Origin: Amycolatopsis sulphurea
Lineage (GTDB): Bacteria > Actinomycetota > Actinomycetes > Mycobacteriales > Pseudonocardiaceae
Reading direction: 5' to 3'
NCBI RefSeq assembly: GCF_002564045.1
Contig: NZ_PDJK01000002.1
Span: forward strand, 2,046,001-2,110,000
DNA length: 64,000 nucleotides
Part shown: positions 24,715 through 32,323 of the stretch, one piece after another
Numbering within the stretch: position 1 is the first letter of the stretch
Layout: every line of letters starts with the position of its first letter
Program-made: the position numbers and the translations under genes
Notes under the pieces: generated by a model
Database searches by the model: none
Seen by the model: the letters and a program-made list of their open reading frames with translations, nothing else
Told to the model about the DNA's origin: nothing

Positions 24715-26068
24715 CAGGTTCCTTCGGGTTCTCGGCGGAGTCCTCTCCGCCGTCCGCCTCGTCGTGCTCGGGGTCGTCGCCCATGCCAGGCTCGGGAGGT
24801 GCGTCGGGCTCGTCGCCCGGTTCAGCCTTGGTTTTCCCACCAGACAAGGACATTGGGCCGTCCGGAGTCAGCAACGCAAGGTTGAGCGGGAGCTGGAAAA
24901 AGTCGCCGTAGTCGGAGTCCGGAGGAAGGTCTTCCCACGCGCGGACTTCGTTGCGGGTGTAGACGCCCGACGCCAAGCCCACCCGGTAGGTGTCCATCCG
25001 GTCTTTGAGCGAACCGCGCTGGATGGCGTCGATGTTCAATCGAACGAACGCACGTTTGTCGCCCGTGTCGGCGACCAGCAGCGCGGTCAGCGCCTCTTCG
25101 ATCCGCTCCACCCACGGCCGCGTGGAGTACTGCGCGAAGCTCGTGTTCTGCTCAGAAAGCCCGCTGCCCCAGGATGTTGAGTTCGTGGCGTCTGCAATGA
25201 GATGCGGCGGAACCCCGAAAAGCCTTGCCACGTCGGGCACCTGGAACTGTCGCGTCTGCAAGAACTGCGCTTCGTCCGGCGAGATCGTGACCTTCTGGAA
25301 CGTCGCACCCTCGGTCAGGATCGCCAGGCCGTGCCGATTTCCCCTGCCCCCGTGAATGTTGCGCCACGTCTGCCGCGCAGCCCTCAAGCCCTCGGGCGTC
25401 ATCGGGCCGGGCACATTGACGACCGCACCAGGAAGCGCGCCGTCAGCGAAGAACGCGGCCCCGTACTCCAGCGCGGAGAGCGCCGACCCGATCGTGAGCG
25501 ACGCGGCCTTCAGCGGCGACACGCCGCGCAGCTCTCCGGCGAGCGGAAGCCCTTGCAGATGAACGACATCCTCCGGGCCGAGCGCACCAACCACGTCGGA
25601 CGGTTCCTTTTCCCCGGCAACGGAAAGCTGATACACCAAGCACTTGCGGCCGGAGCGGGTCGCGACGTAACGCGGCTCCACCATGGACGCGGGAATGACG
25701 TCGAGCGCCACCACCCGGCCGCCGACCCGGGAAACCAGGATGTAGGCGTTCCCTTCAAGCAGAAGGCTTGTCATGATCTGGCCGAAGAACGCAATCCGGC
25801 CGATGTCCGGATTCGGCTTGATCAGCCAGTCAGGGGCCGCGAGCGGGCGTCGACGTCCGGCAACGCGGCGGTAGGCGTCCACGGGAAGCGTCGCAATGGC
25901 GTCCGTCAGCAGGCGAACGCAGGCGAACACCGCCGACACCTTAAGCGCGGTCTCACGCGTCAACGGCTCATCGGCCGGGGTGTCAGTGCCGAACAGCTCG
26001 GCCGTGGTCGTGGCTTTCTCGACGGATCCGGGCGCGGAGCGTTTCTCCACAAAGGACAGGAACCCCAA
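24704..26068 (-). CDS. HK97-family portal protein
   Basis: The 454-residue portal begins MGFLSFVEKRSAPGS. Family features in order: ETALKVSAVFACVRLLTDAIATLPV (residues 40-64), NPDIGRIAFFGQIMTSLLLEGNAY, FQVPDVARLFGVPPHLIAD near 275 and SFAQYSTRPWVERIEEAL near 305. The C-terminus is an acidic Pro/Glu/Asp tail. It forms the dodecameric DNA channel at one capsid vertex. It directly abuts the small membrane protein gene (the two neighbour at 26,068/26,069) and overlaps the protease-capsid fusion, so head genes are translationally linked. Confidence 0.93.
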   Translation of the reverse strand: MGFLSFVEKRSAPGSVEKATTTAELFGTDTPADEPLTRETALKVSAVFACVRLLTDAIATLPVDAYRRVAGRRRPLAAPDWLIKPNPDIGRIAFFGQIMTSLLLEGNAYILVSRVGGRVVALDVIPASMVEPRYVATRSGRKCLVYQLSVAGEKEPSDVVGALGPEDVVHLQGLPLAGELRGVSPLKAASLTIGSALSALEYGAAFFADGALPGAVVNVPGPMTPEGLRAARQTWRNIHGGRGNRHGLAILTEGATFQKVTISPDEAQFLQTRQFQVPDVARLFGVPPHLIADATNSTSWGSGLSEQNTSFAQYSTRPWVERIEEALTALLVADTGDKRAFVRLNIDAIQRGSLKDRMDTYRVGLASGVYTRNEVRAWEDLPPDSDYGDFFQLPLNLALLTPDGPMSLSGGKTKAEPGDEPDAPPEPGMGDDPEHDEADGGEDSAENPKEPVDD

Positions 26069-26266
26069 CTAGCGCGCCCCTCCCTTCGACCTCGCGACGC
26101 AGACCGCGCCGACCACCCCGAACGCTCCACCCGCAAGCCACGCGGCCGGGCCGTAGATCTGGCCCACCCCCACGGCCATCGCGGCAGCGCCTGCGGTAGC
26201 GATCAGCTCCGCGACATTTCCCCGCGCTTTGGCCGCGAGTCGTTCCCCTAAGCTCGGTTTCTCCAT
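26069..26266 (-). CDS. Small two-helix membrane protein between terminase and portal
   Basis: The 65-residue protein begins MEKPSLGERLAAKARG. It has two hydrophobic stretches (VAELIATAGAAAMAVGVG and AAWLAGGAFGVVGAVCVA) and a basic end, so it is probably a helical hairpin in the membrane. ATG 26266 lies ten bases past the terminase stop with a GGGGGTG upstream. Its place inside the packaging module is common among actinophages, but the function is unknown. A holin-like or superinfection-exclusion role is possible. Confidence 0.65.
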   Translation of the reverse strand: MEKPSLGERLAAKARGNVAELIATAGAAAMAVGVGQIYGPAAWLAGGAFGVVGAVCVARSKGGAR

Positions 26267-26276
26267 CACACCCCCG

Positions 26277-27749
26277 TCACCACTCGTCGTCCTCAAAGTC
26301 GTCCCAGGGCTTGGCGTCCACCAGGAATCCGTCATGCGTGCGGCGGTCTTCGCGGAAGAGTTGCGCACGGTGAAGCGCGCCGATCAAGCACACCGCCAAG
26401 TCGATCTTTCTTTTACTGCCAGCGTTTTCCTTCTGAAGGCGCGGGCCTCGGCTGTCTTCGCGCACGACCGCGTTTTCCAGATGCCGCGCTAGCGACGGGT
26501 CGCCGGAGTGCGACATCCGGCCCTCTACGATCACCTCGTAGGCGCTCTGCGTCGCGGGAACCATGCGGGCAAGAGAGTTGGTCGGGAACTCCACGACCGG
26601 CAAGCCTTCCTCGGCTAGCTCCTGCATGGCGACTTCCCACCGGTACGGATCCCCGGGCACTTCGGCCACACGGTAGATCCCGCATATATCGCGGATCCTC
26701 TGCTTCACCTCCGCGAGCGGGGTCCGCCAGTGCGGGTCACCCGGCGGGGCCTCCCAGTGCCCAAGGACTTCCGCGTGCAAGTCGTCCAGACGCACACCGA
26801 CGATGCCGGTGGAGTCACCTTTCCACGCTGCGTCAACGAAAGCCACAATCTCATCCCCACGCGCAAGACGCCTATCCGGCCGGGCGAGCGCGTCCCACGC
26901 ACCGTGAGGAAGCCACGTCGAACCGCCCCGGACGAACTGATTTAGCCGGTACATGCGGAAGTTCGCTTCCGGTGTCCGCTTGCAGCTCGCCGCAAAGTCC
27001 GCGTGATTCATGATTTCCCACGACGGATTACAGCGCTGCCAGACTTCGGGGTCGCCGTGATCGACGGTCTCCCCGGGCTGGACTCCGTACCAGCGGGACC
27101 AGAACGAGGGGTCCTCTTCCTCGCCGGACTCGACGCGGCGGCCGTGCTCGACCATGTCCGCGAACGGCCCGTCCGGCAACGGACCCGCCGTCGAGATCAC
27201 GAAGAACAGCGGCTCGTTTCGCTGTGCAGAGCCGAGCGTGAGGGCGTCGAACAGGTCGGAATTCTTCGCCTGCGCGTACTCGTCCATCACGATCATGGAC
27301 GGGTTCAAGCCCTGCTGAAGGCCAGCGTCCGCCGACACGGCCTTGAACCGGCCACCCGTCGCGTGACAGATGATCTGGTCCCGCTGGACCGTGCAGATGT
27401 CGGACAACAGCGGGGACATGCGCACCATGCGCGACGCCTCGGCGAACAGTAGCCGGGCCTGGTCGCGGGTGTTGGCCGCGCAGATCACTTCCGGTGCAGC
27501 GTCTCGGGTGTCGGCACACAGGTGATACAGCGCGAGCGCGGCGGCAAGCTGTGTCTTGCCGTTTTTCCTTGCTACGCCCAGAATTGCCGTGCGATAGCGA
27601 CGTCGTCCGTCCGGGGTGAGCCGATAGATTTCGTCGATGACGTCGCGTTGCCACGCGAGCAGACGGAAAGGCTGCCCAAGATACGAGCCACCCAAGGTGA
27701 GATGCTGGACGAACCGGCGTACGCGTCGTCCCTCTGTTTTGGGGGACAG
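26277..27749 (-). CDS. Terminase large subunit (probable CTG start)
   Basis: The 490-residue packaging motor has an ATPase domain (ILGVARKNGKTQLAAALA, Walker A-like near residue 60; MIVMDEYAQ, Walker B near 152; FFVISTAG motif III near 180) and a C-terminal RNase H-like nuclease (IVAFVDAAWKGDSTGIVG near 300). A start at TTG 27695 would cut into the family N-terminus. The frame is open back to the TAG of the small terminase. GGAGG lies eight bases before CTG 27749, giving a natural N-terminus (SPKTEGRRVRRFVQHLTLGG). I therefore propose CTG as the initiator. It follows the small subunit and precedes the portal. Confidence 0.9.
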   Translation of the reverse strand: MSPKTEGRRVRRFVQHLTLGGSYLGQPFRLLAWQRDVIDEIYRLTPDGRRRYRTAILGVARKNGKTQLAAALALYHLCADTRDAAPEVICAANTRDQARLLFAEASRMVRMSPLLSDICTVQRDQIICHATGGRFKAVSADAGLQQGLNPSMIVMDEYAQAKNSDLFDALTLGSAQRNEPLFFVISTAGPLPDGPFADMVEHGRRVESGEEEDPSFWSRWYGVQPGETVDHGDPEVWQRCNPSWEIMNHADFAASCKRTPEANFRMYRLNQFVRGGSTWLPHGAWDALARPDRRLARGDEIVAFVDAAWKGDSTGIVGVRLDDLHAEVLGHWEAPPGDPHWRTPLAEVKQRIRDICGIYRVAEVPGDPYRWEVAMQELAEEGLPVVEFPTNSLARMVPATQSAYEVIVEGRMSHSGDPSLARHLENAVVREDSRGPRLQKENAGSKRKIDLAVCLIGALHRAQLFREDRRTHDGFLVDAKPWDDFEDDEW

Positions 27750-27761
27750 CGCTTCAGCCTC

Positions 27762-28217
27762 CTAGTCGTCGGGGCCACCCAAGATGTCGTCCAAGGTCGT
27801 CCGGCGCGCAGCGTTCGCCGCGATGCCCAGACGAAGGCGGGCTTCAAGGTTGAGCCCGAGAGTTGTTTCTATGGCGCGCATTTCCTTCTCCGTGGACTCC
27901 ACGTAACGCAACGCCGGATGAATCACGGTCTGTCCCGTACTGCCCTCTGTCGTAAGGCCGTCGATGTCCACTTCGCGCAGCAGTGCCGCGCGGCGGTCGT
28001 GCAGCTCGCAGTACCGTTCGATGACGAACCGGTCGGTCGCCGGGTGGTACGCGCCGTCCCCGGCCGCCCAGACTGCGCGCCACACTTCGCGCCCGATGTC
28101 GCCGAGCTTCGCCGGTACACGCGGGGCGCGTCCGGAATGCACGACCGGAGCAGGAGAATTCCCGGCCGCAGAACGCGGGTTGCCGGAACGATCCTCCGGC
28201 GGCTTCGCGCGGGACAT
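27762..28217 (-). CDS. Terminase small subunit, P27-like
   Basis: The 151-residue protein begins MSRAKPPEDRSGN. After a basic flexible N-terminus it is helical (GREVWRAVWAAGDGAYHPATDRFVIERYCE, then LREVDIDGL and HPALRYVESTEKEMRAIETTLGL), the layout of P27-type small terminases. These bind the phage DNA packaging site. GAGGGAGGCCGGAGC precedes ATG 28217; the upstream in-frame extension is repeat sequence. It is the first gene of the minus-strand virion operon, so a promoter should lie around 28,220-28,330. Confidence 0.82.
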   Translation of the reverse strand: MSRAKPPEDRSGNPRSAAGNSPAPVVHSGRAPRVPAKLGDIGREVWRAVWAAGDGAYHPATDRFVIERYCELHDRRAALLREVDIDGLTTEGSTGQTVIHPALRYVESTEKEMRAIETTLGLNLEARLRLGIAANAARRTTLDDILGGPDD

Positions 28218-28237
28218 GCTCCGGCCTCCCTCTGTGA

Positions 28238-28298
28238 TTGTGGTGAGCACACACCAGGCCAACCCCCGCCGGCCGCGGAACCCCGTTGTGATGCGCAC
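28238..28298. repeat. GTGTGCAC paired palindrome repeat, copy h
   Basis: TTGTGGTGAGCACACACCA at 28,238-28,256, inverted core CCGGCCGCGG at 28,269-28,278 and TTGTGATGCGCAC at 28,286-28,298. This degenerate copy lies just upstream of the small terminase gene. Confidence 0.75.
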
Positions 28299-28353
28299 TC
28301 CAAGTACACCGATATTTGACTCTACTTCCCTTATTTGACAAGGGAATCTGCGA

Positions 28354-28386
28354 TTGACGGCGCGGGCGAGATGGTAGAATGGTGGT
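28354..28386 (+). promoter_or_regulatory. Promoter for leaderless gene at 28387
   Basis: TTGACG at 28,354-28,359 and TAGAAT at 28,375-28,380 are separated by 15 bp. The ATG lies seven bases after the -10 box, so the transcript probably starts at the ATG. Two more TTGAC motifs lie at about 18-bp intervals upstream, and a TTCCCTT/AAGGGAA hairpin covers 28,325-28,345. Confidence 0.6.
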
Positions 28387-28749
28387 ATGCCAACGGCTTC
28401 ACGCCTGCGCGTTCCTGCCCTCGTGTTCTACTGGATGGAAGGATCGGACGCGGGCACAGCCGCCGCACGCGACGACCGGGCCGACGACGAGCACCACGAC
28501 CCCGACAGGCTCAGCGCATACCGGAAGATCTTCGCTACCCGGGCACGCAAGGACGGTTCGCGTCACGTCGCCGACCTGACAGCAGACGAGCTGGAAATAC
28601 TGCAATGGGATGCCGAGTACTTCGAACAGCTCGCCGGATACGGCACGTGGGACCCGAAGGGCTTGGCGGAGCTGAACGCAGCGCGAGCCTTACTCCGGTC
28701 GCTCGCGAAGGTGACGGCCCCGGCCGACCGCGCGCCCCTAGCGAGCTAG
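28387..28749 (+). CDS. Phage hypothetical protein on plus strand
   Basis: The 120-residue protein begins MPTASRLRVPALVFYWM. It is acidic in the middle (DDRADDEHHDPDRL) and helical at the C-terminus (LTADELEILQWDAEYFEQLAGYG, then ELNAARALLRSLAKV). No motif is recognised. It runs opposite to the virion operon and overlaps the 3' end of the convergent transglycosylase gene by four bases. A consensus-like promoter sits directly before the ATG with no room for a ribosome site, which suggests leaderless expression, perhaps in the lysogen. Confidence 0.6.
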   Translation: MPTASRLRVPALVFYWMEGSDAGTAAARDDRADDEHHDPDRLSAYRKIFATRARKDGSRHVADLTADELEILQWDAEYFEQLAGYGTWDPKGLAELNAARALLRSLAKVTAPADRAPLAS

Positions 28750-29417
28750 TAGCCGCTGTAGCTTCTGCCTGTGCGCCTGCCGACGACTCCGGGGACGTTG
28801 CTCTCCGAGCCGTAGCGGGCGCGGGCGTACCGGACTCCGGCCACGATGTTGTCTACCGGGTGGCGGATGTCGCCGTACCCGGGTAACGCCCACCGGTCGA
28901 ACGTCGGCCGGATGGTCTGCACGAGCCCGATGGACGGTGTCCCGCGCCGGGCATTGGCGTCCCACGTGTTCACCACGCACGGGTCACCGGAGGACTCCGC
29001 AGCGATGATGAGCCGCAGCGCGGCCCGGTCAGTGATCGGCGGTTCCCCGGCGTACTCCAGCGCGGCAGCCGCCTGCCCTATCCAGCGGTCGAGCGCGTCC
29101 GGCCGGGCCGGGCCACACGCGGGAGCGGGGTCCTTGAACGGCGGCCCGGGGTCCGGCCCTGCACCCGCAGGTGGCACGCTCGGCGGCGCCGGAGCAGCAG
29201 GGGCAGGGCGGGGTGGTTCGGCAGGCTGCGGCCACACCAGGGCCGGGCGGAGCCGGGGCGTGGGTGGCTGGACGCTCGATAGCGCCAGGATGACGACCAG
29301 CGCCCCGGCAAGCACGCGGTCGGTTGCCGACACGGTGCCGAGTCGCAACGGTTCTCCGTTCGAGGGATCGGCCGGTGACCGCTCATGGACCAGGCGTAAA
29401 AGTCCGTCCCGGGTCAT
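28746..29417 (-). CDS. Secreted lytic transglycosylase (SLT-like)
   Basis: The 223-residue protein begins MTRDGLLRLVHERSP. A hydrophobic segment (VLAGALVVILALSSV, about residues 38-52) is a signal anchor. It is followed by a Pro-rich spacer (about 55-100) and an SLT-like lysozyme domain. The catalytic Glu lies in LIIAAESSGDP, followed by NTWDANARRGTPSIGLVQTI and DNIVAGVRYARARYGS, which fits phage transglycosylase domains. It could help DNA entry or cell wall opening, or change the lysogen surface. Starts other than ATG 29417 are possible because no ribosome site is clear. It lies outside the lysis cluster. Confidence 0.75.
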   Translation of the reverse strand: MTRDGLLRLVHERSPADPSNGEPLRLGTVSATDRVLAGALVVILALSSVQPPTPRLRPALVWPQPAEPPRPAPAAPAPPSVPPAGAGPDPGPPFKDPAPACGPARPDALDRWIGQAAAALEYAGEPPITDRAALRLIIAAESSGDPCVVNTWDANARRGTPSIGLVQTIRPTFDRWALPGYGDIRHPVDNIVAGVRYARARYGSESNVPGVVGRRTGRSYSGY

Positions 29418-29514
29418 CCGGCGAAGGCGGGGACCGCCCCCGGTCGGGGAGCACCGGGGCCACGGAGAGAGGGACGCGGCCGGGCTCAACCCGCCCCGGG
29501 GGCGGTGGTAAGGA

Positions 29515-29543
29515 TTGGCGTTGTACGCCAGTCTCTATAAAGA
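29515..29543 (+). promoter_or_regulatory. Promoter upstream of gene at 29578
   Basis: TTGGCG at 29,515-29,520 with TATAAAGA at 29,536-29,543 resembles a sigma-A type promoter. A GGCGTTGTACGCC hairpin overlaps the -35 end and could be an operator. Confidence 0.5.
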
Positions 29544-29577
29544 AATTATGGTCAATTTATCTCGGGAAGGGAATTTG

Positions 29578-30276
29578 ATGAGCTGGCCTGACTGGGGAAA
29601 CGTCCCATCGTGGGTATCCACCGGGTCCGTAATGGTGGCTGCTTCCATATTTGCTCGCGACCGCAGAAAAGAGAGTAGACGGCACATTGACCAGCTCATA
29701 CTAGATTGCAGTGCATGGGTAGCTGTTGAAGAAAGAGAGATCCCGGGCGGCCGGGTCGTCTATAATCCGAGCACGAGCATCCTGGATTTTAGGTGCACTA
29801 TGGAGAACGCGGGTAGGTATCCGGTCTATGTTCACGCGGTAGCCTACGAATTGGCCTTCACGGTGATTGACGACGAGGATTCCGAACCAGGCTTCCTGTA
29901 CTCCCACAAGGCCATCGACTACTATCCCAAGCGCGCCGTTTATCAAGACAGTCCACTGGAATGCGGCAAGCCGATTAACTTCGCCGATACCGCTGTCAGC
30001 TCGGGTGGATATATTAGCTGCATTGACCCGAGGCCGACAGTACTTTCTGCTGAAGCGTACCTGTCCGATTACGCCGGTCGACGATGGTGCCTGCGTCCTT
30101 TGCAGCTTCGTTCGGCGCAACGGATTCGCCCCCAAAACCTGCGCAAGTCGCTGTGGGAAGAATCCCCTTCGTGGAAGCGTTTCAATCCCTGGGATTCACG
30201 TCAACCAATTGGCGCATCGTCGACTCGTCAGTTGAGAAAGATCGAAAACCCTTCGAGTCCTATGCATTTCCTTTAA
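29578..30276 (+). CDS. Lower-GC cargo gene, membrane-anchored protein of unknown function
   Basis: The 232-residue protein begins MSWPDWGNVPSWVSTGS. One possible membrane segment lies at residues of about 8-23 (NVPSWVSTGSVMVAAS). The rest is soluble, with a beta-rich middle (RVVYNPSTSILDFRCTMENAGRYPVYV). AAGGGAATTTG precedes ATG 29578. Base composition is visibly lower in GC than the neighbours, and codons ending in A or T are common, a sign of separate acquisition. It has its own promoter, is on the strand opposite to the virion operon, and is convergent with the methyltransferase by 17 bp. I do not recognise the family. A lysogen-expressed moron is the best description. Confidence 0.65.
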   Translation: MSWPDWGNVPSWVSTGSVMVAASIFARDRRKESRRHIDQLILDCSAWVAVEEREIPGGRVVYNPSTSILDFRCTMENAGRYPVYVHAVAYELAFTVIDDEDSEPGFLYSHKAIDYYPKRAVYQDSPLECGKPINFADTAVSSGGYISCIDPRPTVLSAEAYLSDYAGRRWCLRPLQLRSAQRIRPQNLRKSLWEESPSWKRFNPWDSRQPIGASSTRQLRKIENPSSPMHFL

Positions 30277-31180
30277 GGCATCGGTCGAGTGCGATGGAGA
30301 GGTAATCGGGGTTCAGGTCGACGCCGATGGCGCGGTGTCCGGCGGACAGAGCGGCTACGAGCGACGTGCCGGAGCCGCAGAACGGGTCGAGCACTGTGGC
30401 GTGTGCACCACAACCGCAGGCTCCGCGGCCGGCGTCGGGGCACGTGGTGTGCACACCACAAGACGCAGCGACGCAGCGCGCCGCTAGGCCCAGCGGCATC
30501 GGGGCGATGTGCGCGCCCTTGAACGGCTGTGTCGGCATGCGCCAGACGTCGCCGGGGTTGTGGCCCCTGTCTTCATAGCCCGGCGGTGGCCACGCGGTCG
30601 TGATGCTGTTGGCCTTCTTCGGCCCTGCCTTTCGGGCACGCCGAGACGGCGACCGGTCGCCCGTGTACGGCTCGCGGACCGCGTCGAGATCGAACGCGTA
30701 CCGGTCGGACTTCGCCAGGAAGAACACGTGCTCGTACACGTTGGCCAACCGGTCGGTGCCGCTGTACGGCATCGGGTTGGTCTTGGACCAGATGACCGCG
30801 TTCCGCAGCCACCAGCCGTCAGCCTGTAGCGCGAACGCCACCCGCCACGGCAGGCCGATCAAGTTCTTGGGCGGAAGTCCCGTCGTGCCCGGCCGACGCG
30901 GCCCGGACTTCGACGCGTACCCGTCGCCCAGGTTCAGCCACACGGCCCCGTCGTCAGCAAGCACCCGGCGCACCTCGGCGAACACGGACACCAACCGGTC
31001 GACGTAGGCCGTCACCGTGGCTTCCTGCCCGAGCTGCCCGGCCGCGCCGTAGTCGCGCAGCCCGAAGTACGGGGGGCTCGTCACTACCGCGTTCACCGAA
31101 CCGGCGTCGAGTGTGCGAAGCACGTCGGCCGCGTCGCCTTGGTGCAGCGTGAGCGCGCTGTCTCGGTAGTGCTCGACCAT
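30260..31180 (-). CDS. Site-specific DNA methyltransferase (SPPY type)
   Basis: The 306-residue enzyme begins MVEHYRDSALTLHQGDA. Motif IV is AVVTSPPYFGLRDYG (near residues 30-45). Motif I is VLDPFCGSGTSLVAAL (near 262-278), placed after motif IV, so this is a beta-class N4-cytosine or N6-adenine methyltransferase. NLIGLPWRVAFALQADGWWLRNAVIWSK is the usual family segment. Residues of about 240-260, just before motif I, are encoded by a full palindrome repeat (SCGVHTTCPD, then CGAHATVLD). Catalysis may survive because the insert lies in a loop. GGAGGTGAGC precedes ATG 31180. No cognate restriction gene is nearby, so it is an orphan. Confidence 0.9.
   Translation of the reverse strand: MVEHYRDSALTLHQGDAADVLRTLDAGSVNAVVTSPPYFGLRDYGAAGQLGQEATVTAYVDRLVSVFAEVRRVLADDGAVWLNLGDGYASKSGPRRPGTTGLPPKNLIGLPWRVAFALQADGWWLRNAVIWSKTNPMPYSGTDRLANVYEHVFFLAKSDRYAFDLDAVREPYTGDRSPSRRARKAGPKKANSITTAWPPPGYEDRGHNPGDVWRMPTQPFKGAHIAPMPLGLAARCVAASCGVHTTCPDAGRGACGCGAHATVLDPFCGSGTSLVAALSAGHRAIGVDLNPDYLSIALDRCLKGNA
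30401..30461. repeat. GTGTGCAC paired palindrome repeat, copy i (inside methyltransferase)
   Basis: GTGTGCACCACAA at 30,401-30,413, core CCGCGGCCGG at 30,423-30,432 and GTGGTGTGCACACCACAA at 30,444-30,461. It is read in frame as an extra loop right before the SAM-binding motif. Confidence 0.88.
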
Positions 31181-31584
31181 GCCCGCTCACCTCCGTTCAC
31201 CCGGCGCGGGGAGGCCCGCCACGGGGAGCCGGGCGACAAGGGCGAGGCCCGAGAGGCGTGCTCGACCCGTGGCGGGCCTGGTATGGCTGCCTAACCCCGG
31301 TTTTCGCAGGGTTTAGGCACGTTTCAGAGGGGCTTTCACGCTGTTTCCGGGCAGCATGAACCGCGCCGTGAGCAGCGAAAATGCGTGTTTGCGGAGACTT
31401 CCCGCTGGTCGAAAAAACGGATATGCACTCAGGACGTGTCCAGAAAGGGGCAGGGGTGTTCCGGTCGCCGCCGGGCTATGGACTTTCGCCTGCCCTCCCC
31501 GCGCGTGGGTTGGGCCTGTGACTATCCGGTCGCGAGCTCGGCGCGTCTCCGGAAGGTCGCCAGAGACGCGTGCAGTATGTCTGC
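31181..31584. other. Non-coding region with strong RNA structure
   Basis: About 400 bp between the methyltransferase start and the HEPN-like gene contain no supported gene. Two stem-loops dominate: a 14-bp perfect stem at 31,212-31,225/31,266-31,279 and a second at 31,289-31,318. The rest (31,320-31,570) should hold promoters for the plus-strand gene, but I cannot assign boxes with confidence. Confidence 0.5.
31212..31318. ncRNA. Candidate structured RNA or double terminator
   Basis: AGGCCCGCCACGGG (31,212-31,225) pairs perfectly with CCCGTGGCGGGCCT (31,266-31,279) around a 40-base loop. A second hairpin pairs GCCTAACCC (31,289) with GGGTTTAGGC (ending 31,318). There is no long U tract on either strand, so simple termination is not certain. 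Confidence 0.4.
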
Positions 31585-32310
31585 ATGACACCAGACGATG
31601 CCGCCGAGCGTCTTCGTGCGTTGCGCGCCGAAGCGGCGAGCCTGCCAACCTCCACGAGTTCTGCGGAGTTTAGTTCCTGGCATCTCCGCGTTCGCTCAGT
31701 CCTTAACCGTGTACTAGGCGAGACTCACCACATCACTGAAGGATTCTCAGATATCAGGTGGACGCCAGCGGCGTACACACTGGGAGACGCATCCGCATTT
31801 ACTGACACCTTTCGAGCGACTATCCCCGAGGCGCAAGGTGTCCTTGACGCCGCCATCGCCGAACTTGATTTTCTGGCAGACGACACGCCGATTGCCGACG
31901 AGTCTGGAGTTGATCCCGAACTGTGGGAGCACGTTGCGCCGGAGATACGAGCCGGAGCTTGGGGCAAGGTCGCCAGCCAAGCGGTGATCTTTACCGAAGA
32001 CAGGGTAAGGAAGTGGGCGGGTCGCCCCGTCGGTGAAATAGGTAAGGACCTGGCAGTTGCTACGTTCGGCAAGGCGGGTCAATTTCAAATGGGAAAGACT
32101 GAAGGGGAAAATGAAGGATGGCAACTATTCGCTCAGGGTATAGCTCGAGCGCTGCGTAATGTTGATGCACACCGCATTCAGGACCGGCCGGACCATAAGC
32201 GCTATGCGTTAGGTCTTGTCGGAGCGTGTTCGTTGCTTCTTACTCAAATGAGGTATGAGCACGGAAATCGGTTCAAGGACACGGCCCCTGCAAGCAGTGG
32301 TAGCGAGTAA
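31585..32310 (+). CDS. TIGR02391-type protein with HEPN-like motif (candidate defence gene)
   Basis: The 241-residue protein begins MTPDDAAERLRALRAEA. The C-terminal half has EIRAGAWGKVASQAVIFTEDRVRKW, then GKDLAVATFG, EGWQLFAQGIARALRNVDAHR. This pattern matches the TIGR02391 (Ymh-like) family. RNVDAH near residues 190-195 is the R-x4-H signature of HEPN domains, many of which are RNases in toxin or abortive infection systems. The N-terminal third is helical and unassigned. It is on the plus strand, lower in GC than its surroundings, and next to an orphan methyltransferase. A prophage-encoded exclusion function is plausible but unproven. No antitoxin-like partner is visible. Confidence 0.7.
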   Translation: MTPDDAAERLRALRAEAASLPTSTSSAEFSSWHLRVRSVLNRVLGETHHITEGFSDIRWTPAAYTLGDASAFTDTFRATIPEAQGVLDAAIAELDFLADDTPIADESGVDPELWEHVAPEIRAGAWGKVASQAVIFTEDRVRKWAGRPVGEIGKDLAVATFGKAGQFQMGKTEGENEGWQLFAQGIARALRNVDAHRIQDRPDHKRYALGLVGACSLLLTQMRYEHGNRFKDTAPASSGSE

Positions 32311-32323
32311 GGCCGGTCTGTCT

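Noticed and set aside
22846..24885. A 679-codon plus-strand frame opposite the capsid fusion gene
   Set aside because: It mirrors codon bias of the minus-strand gene, has no recognisable domain and no ribosome site; the protease and capsid motifs are on the minus strand.
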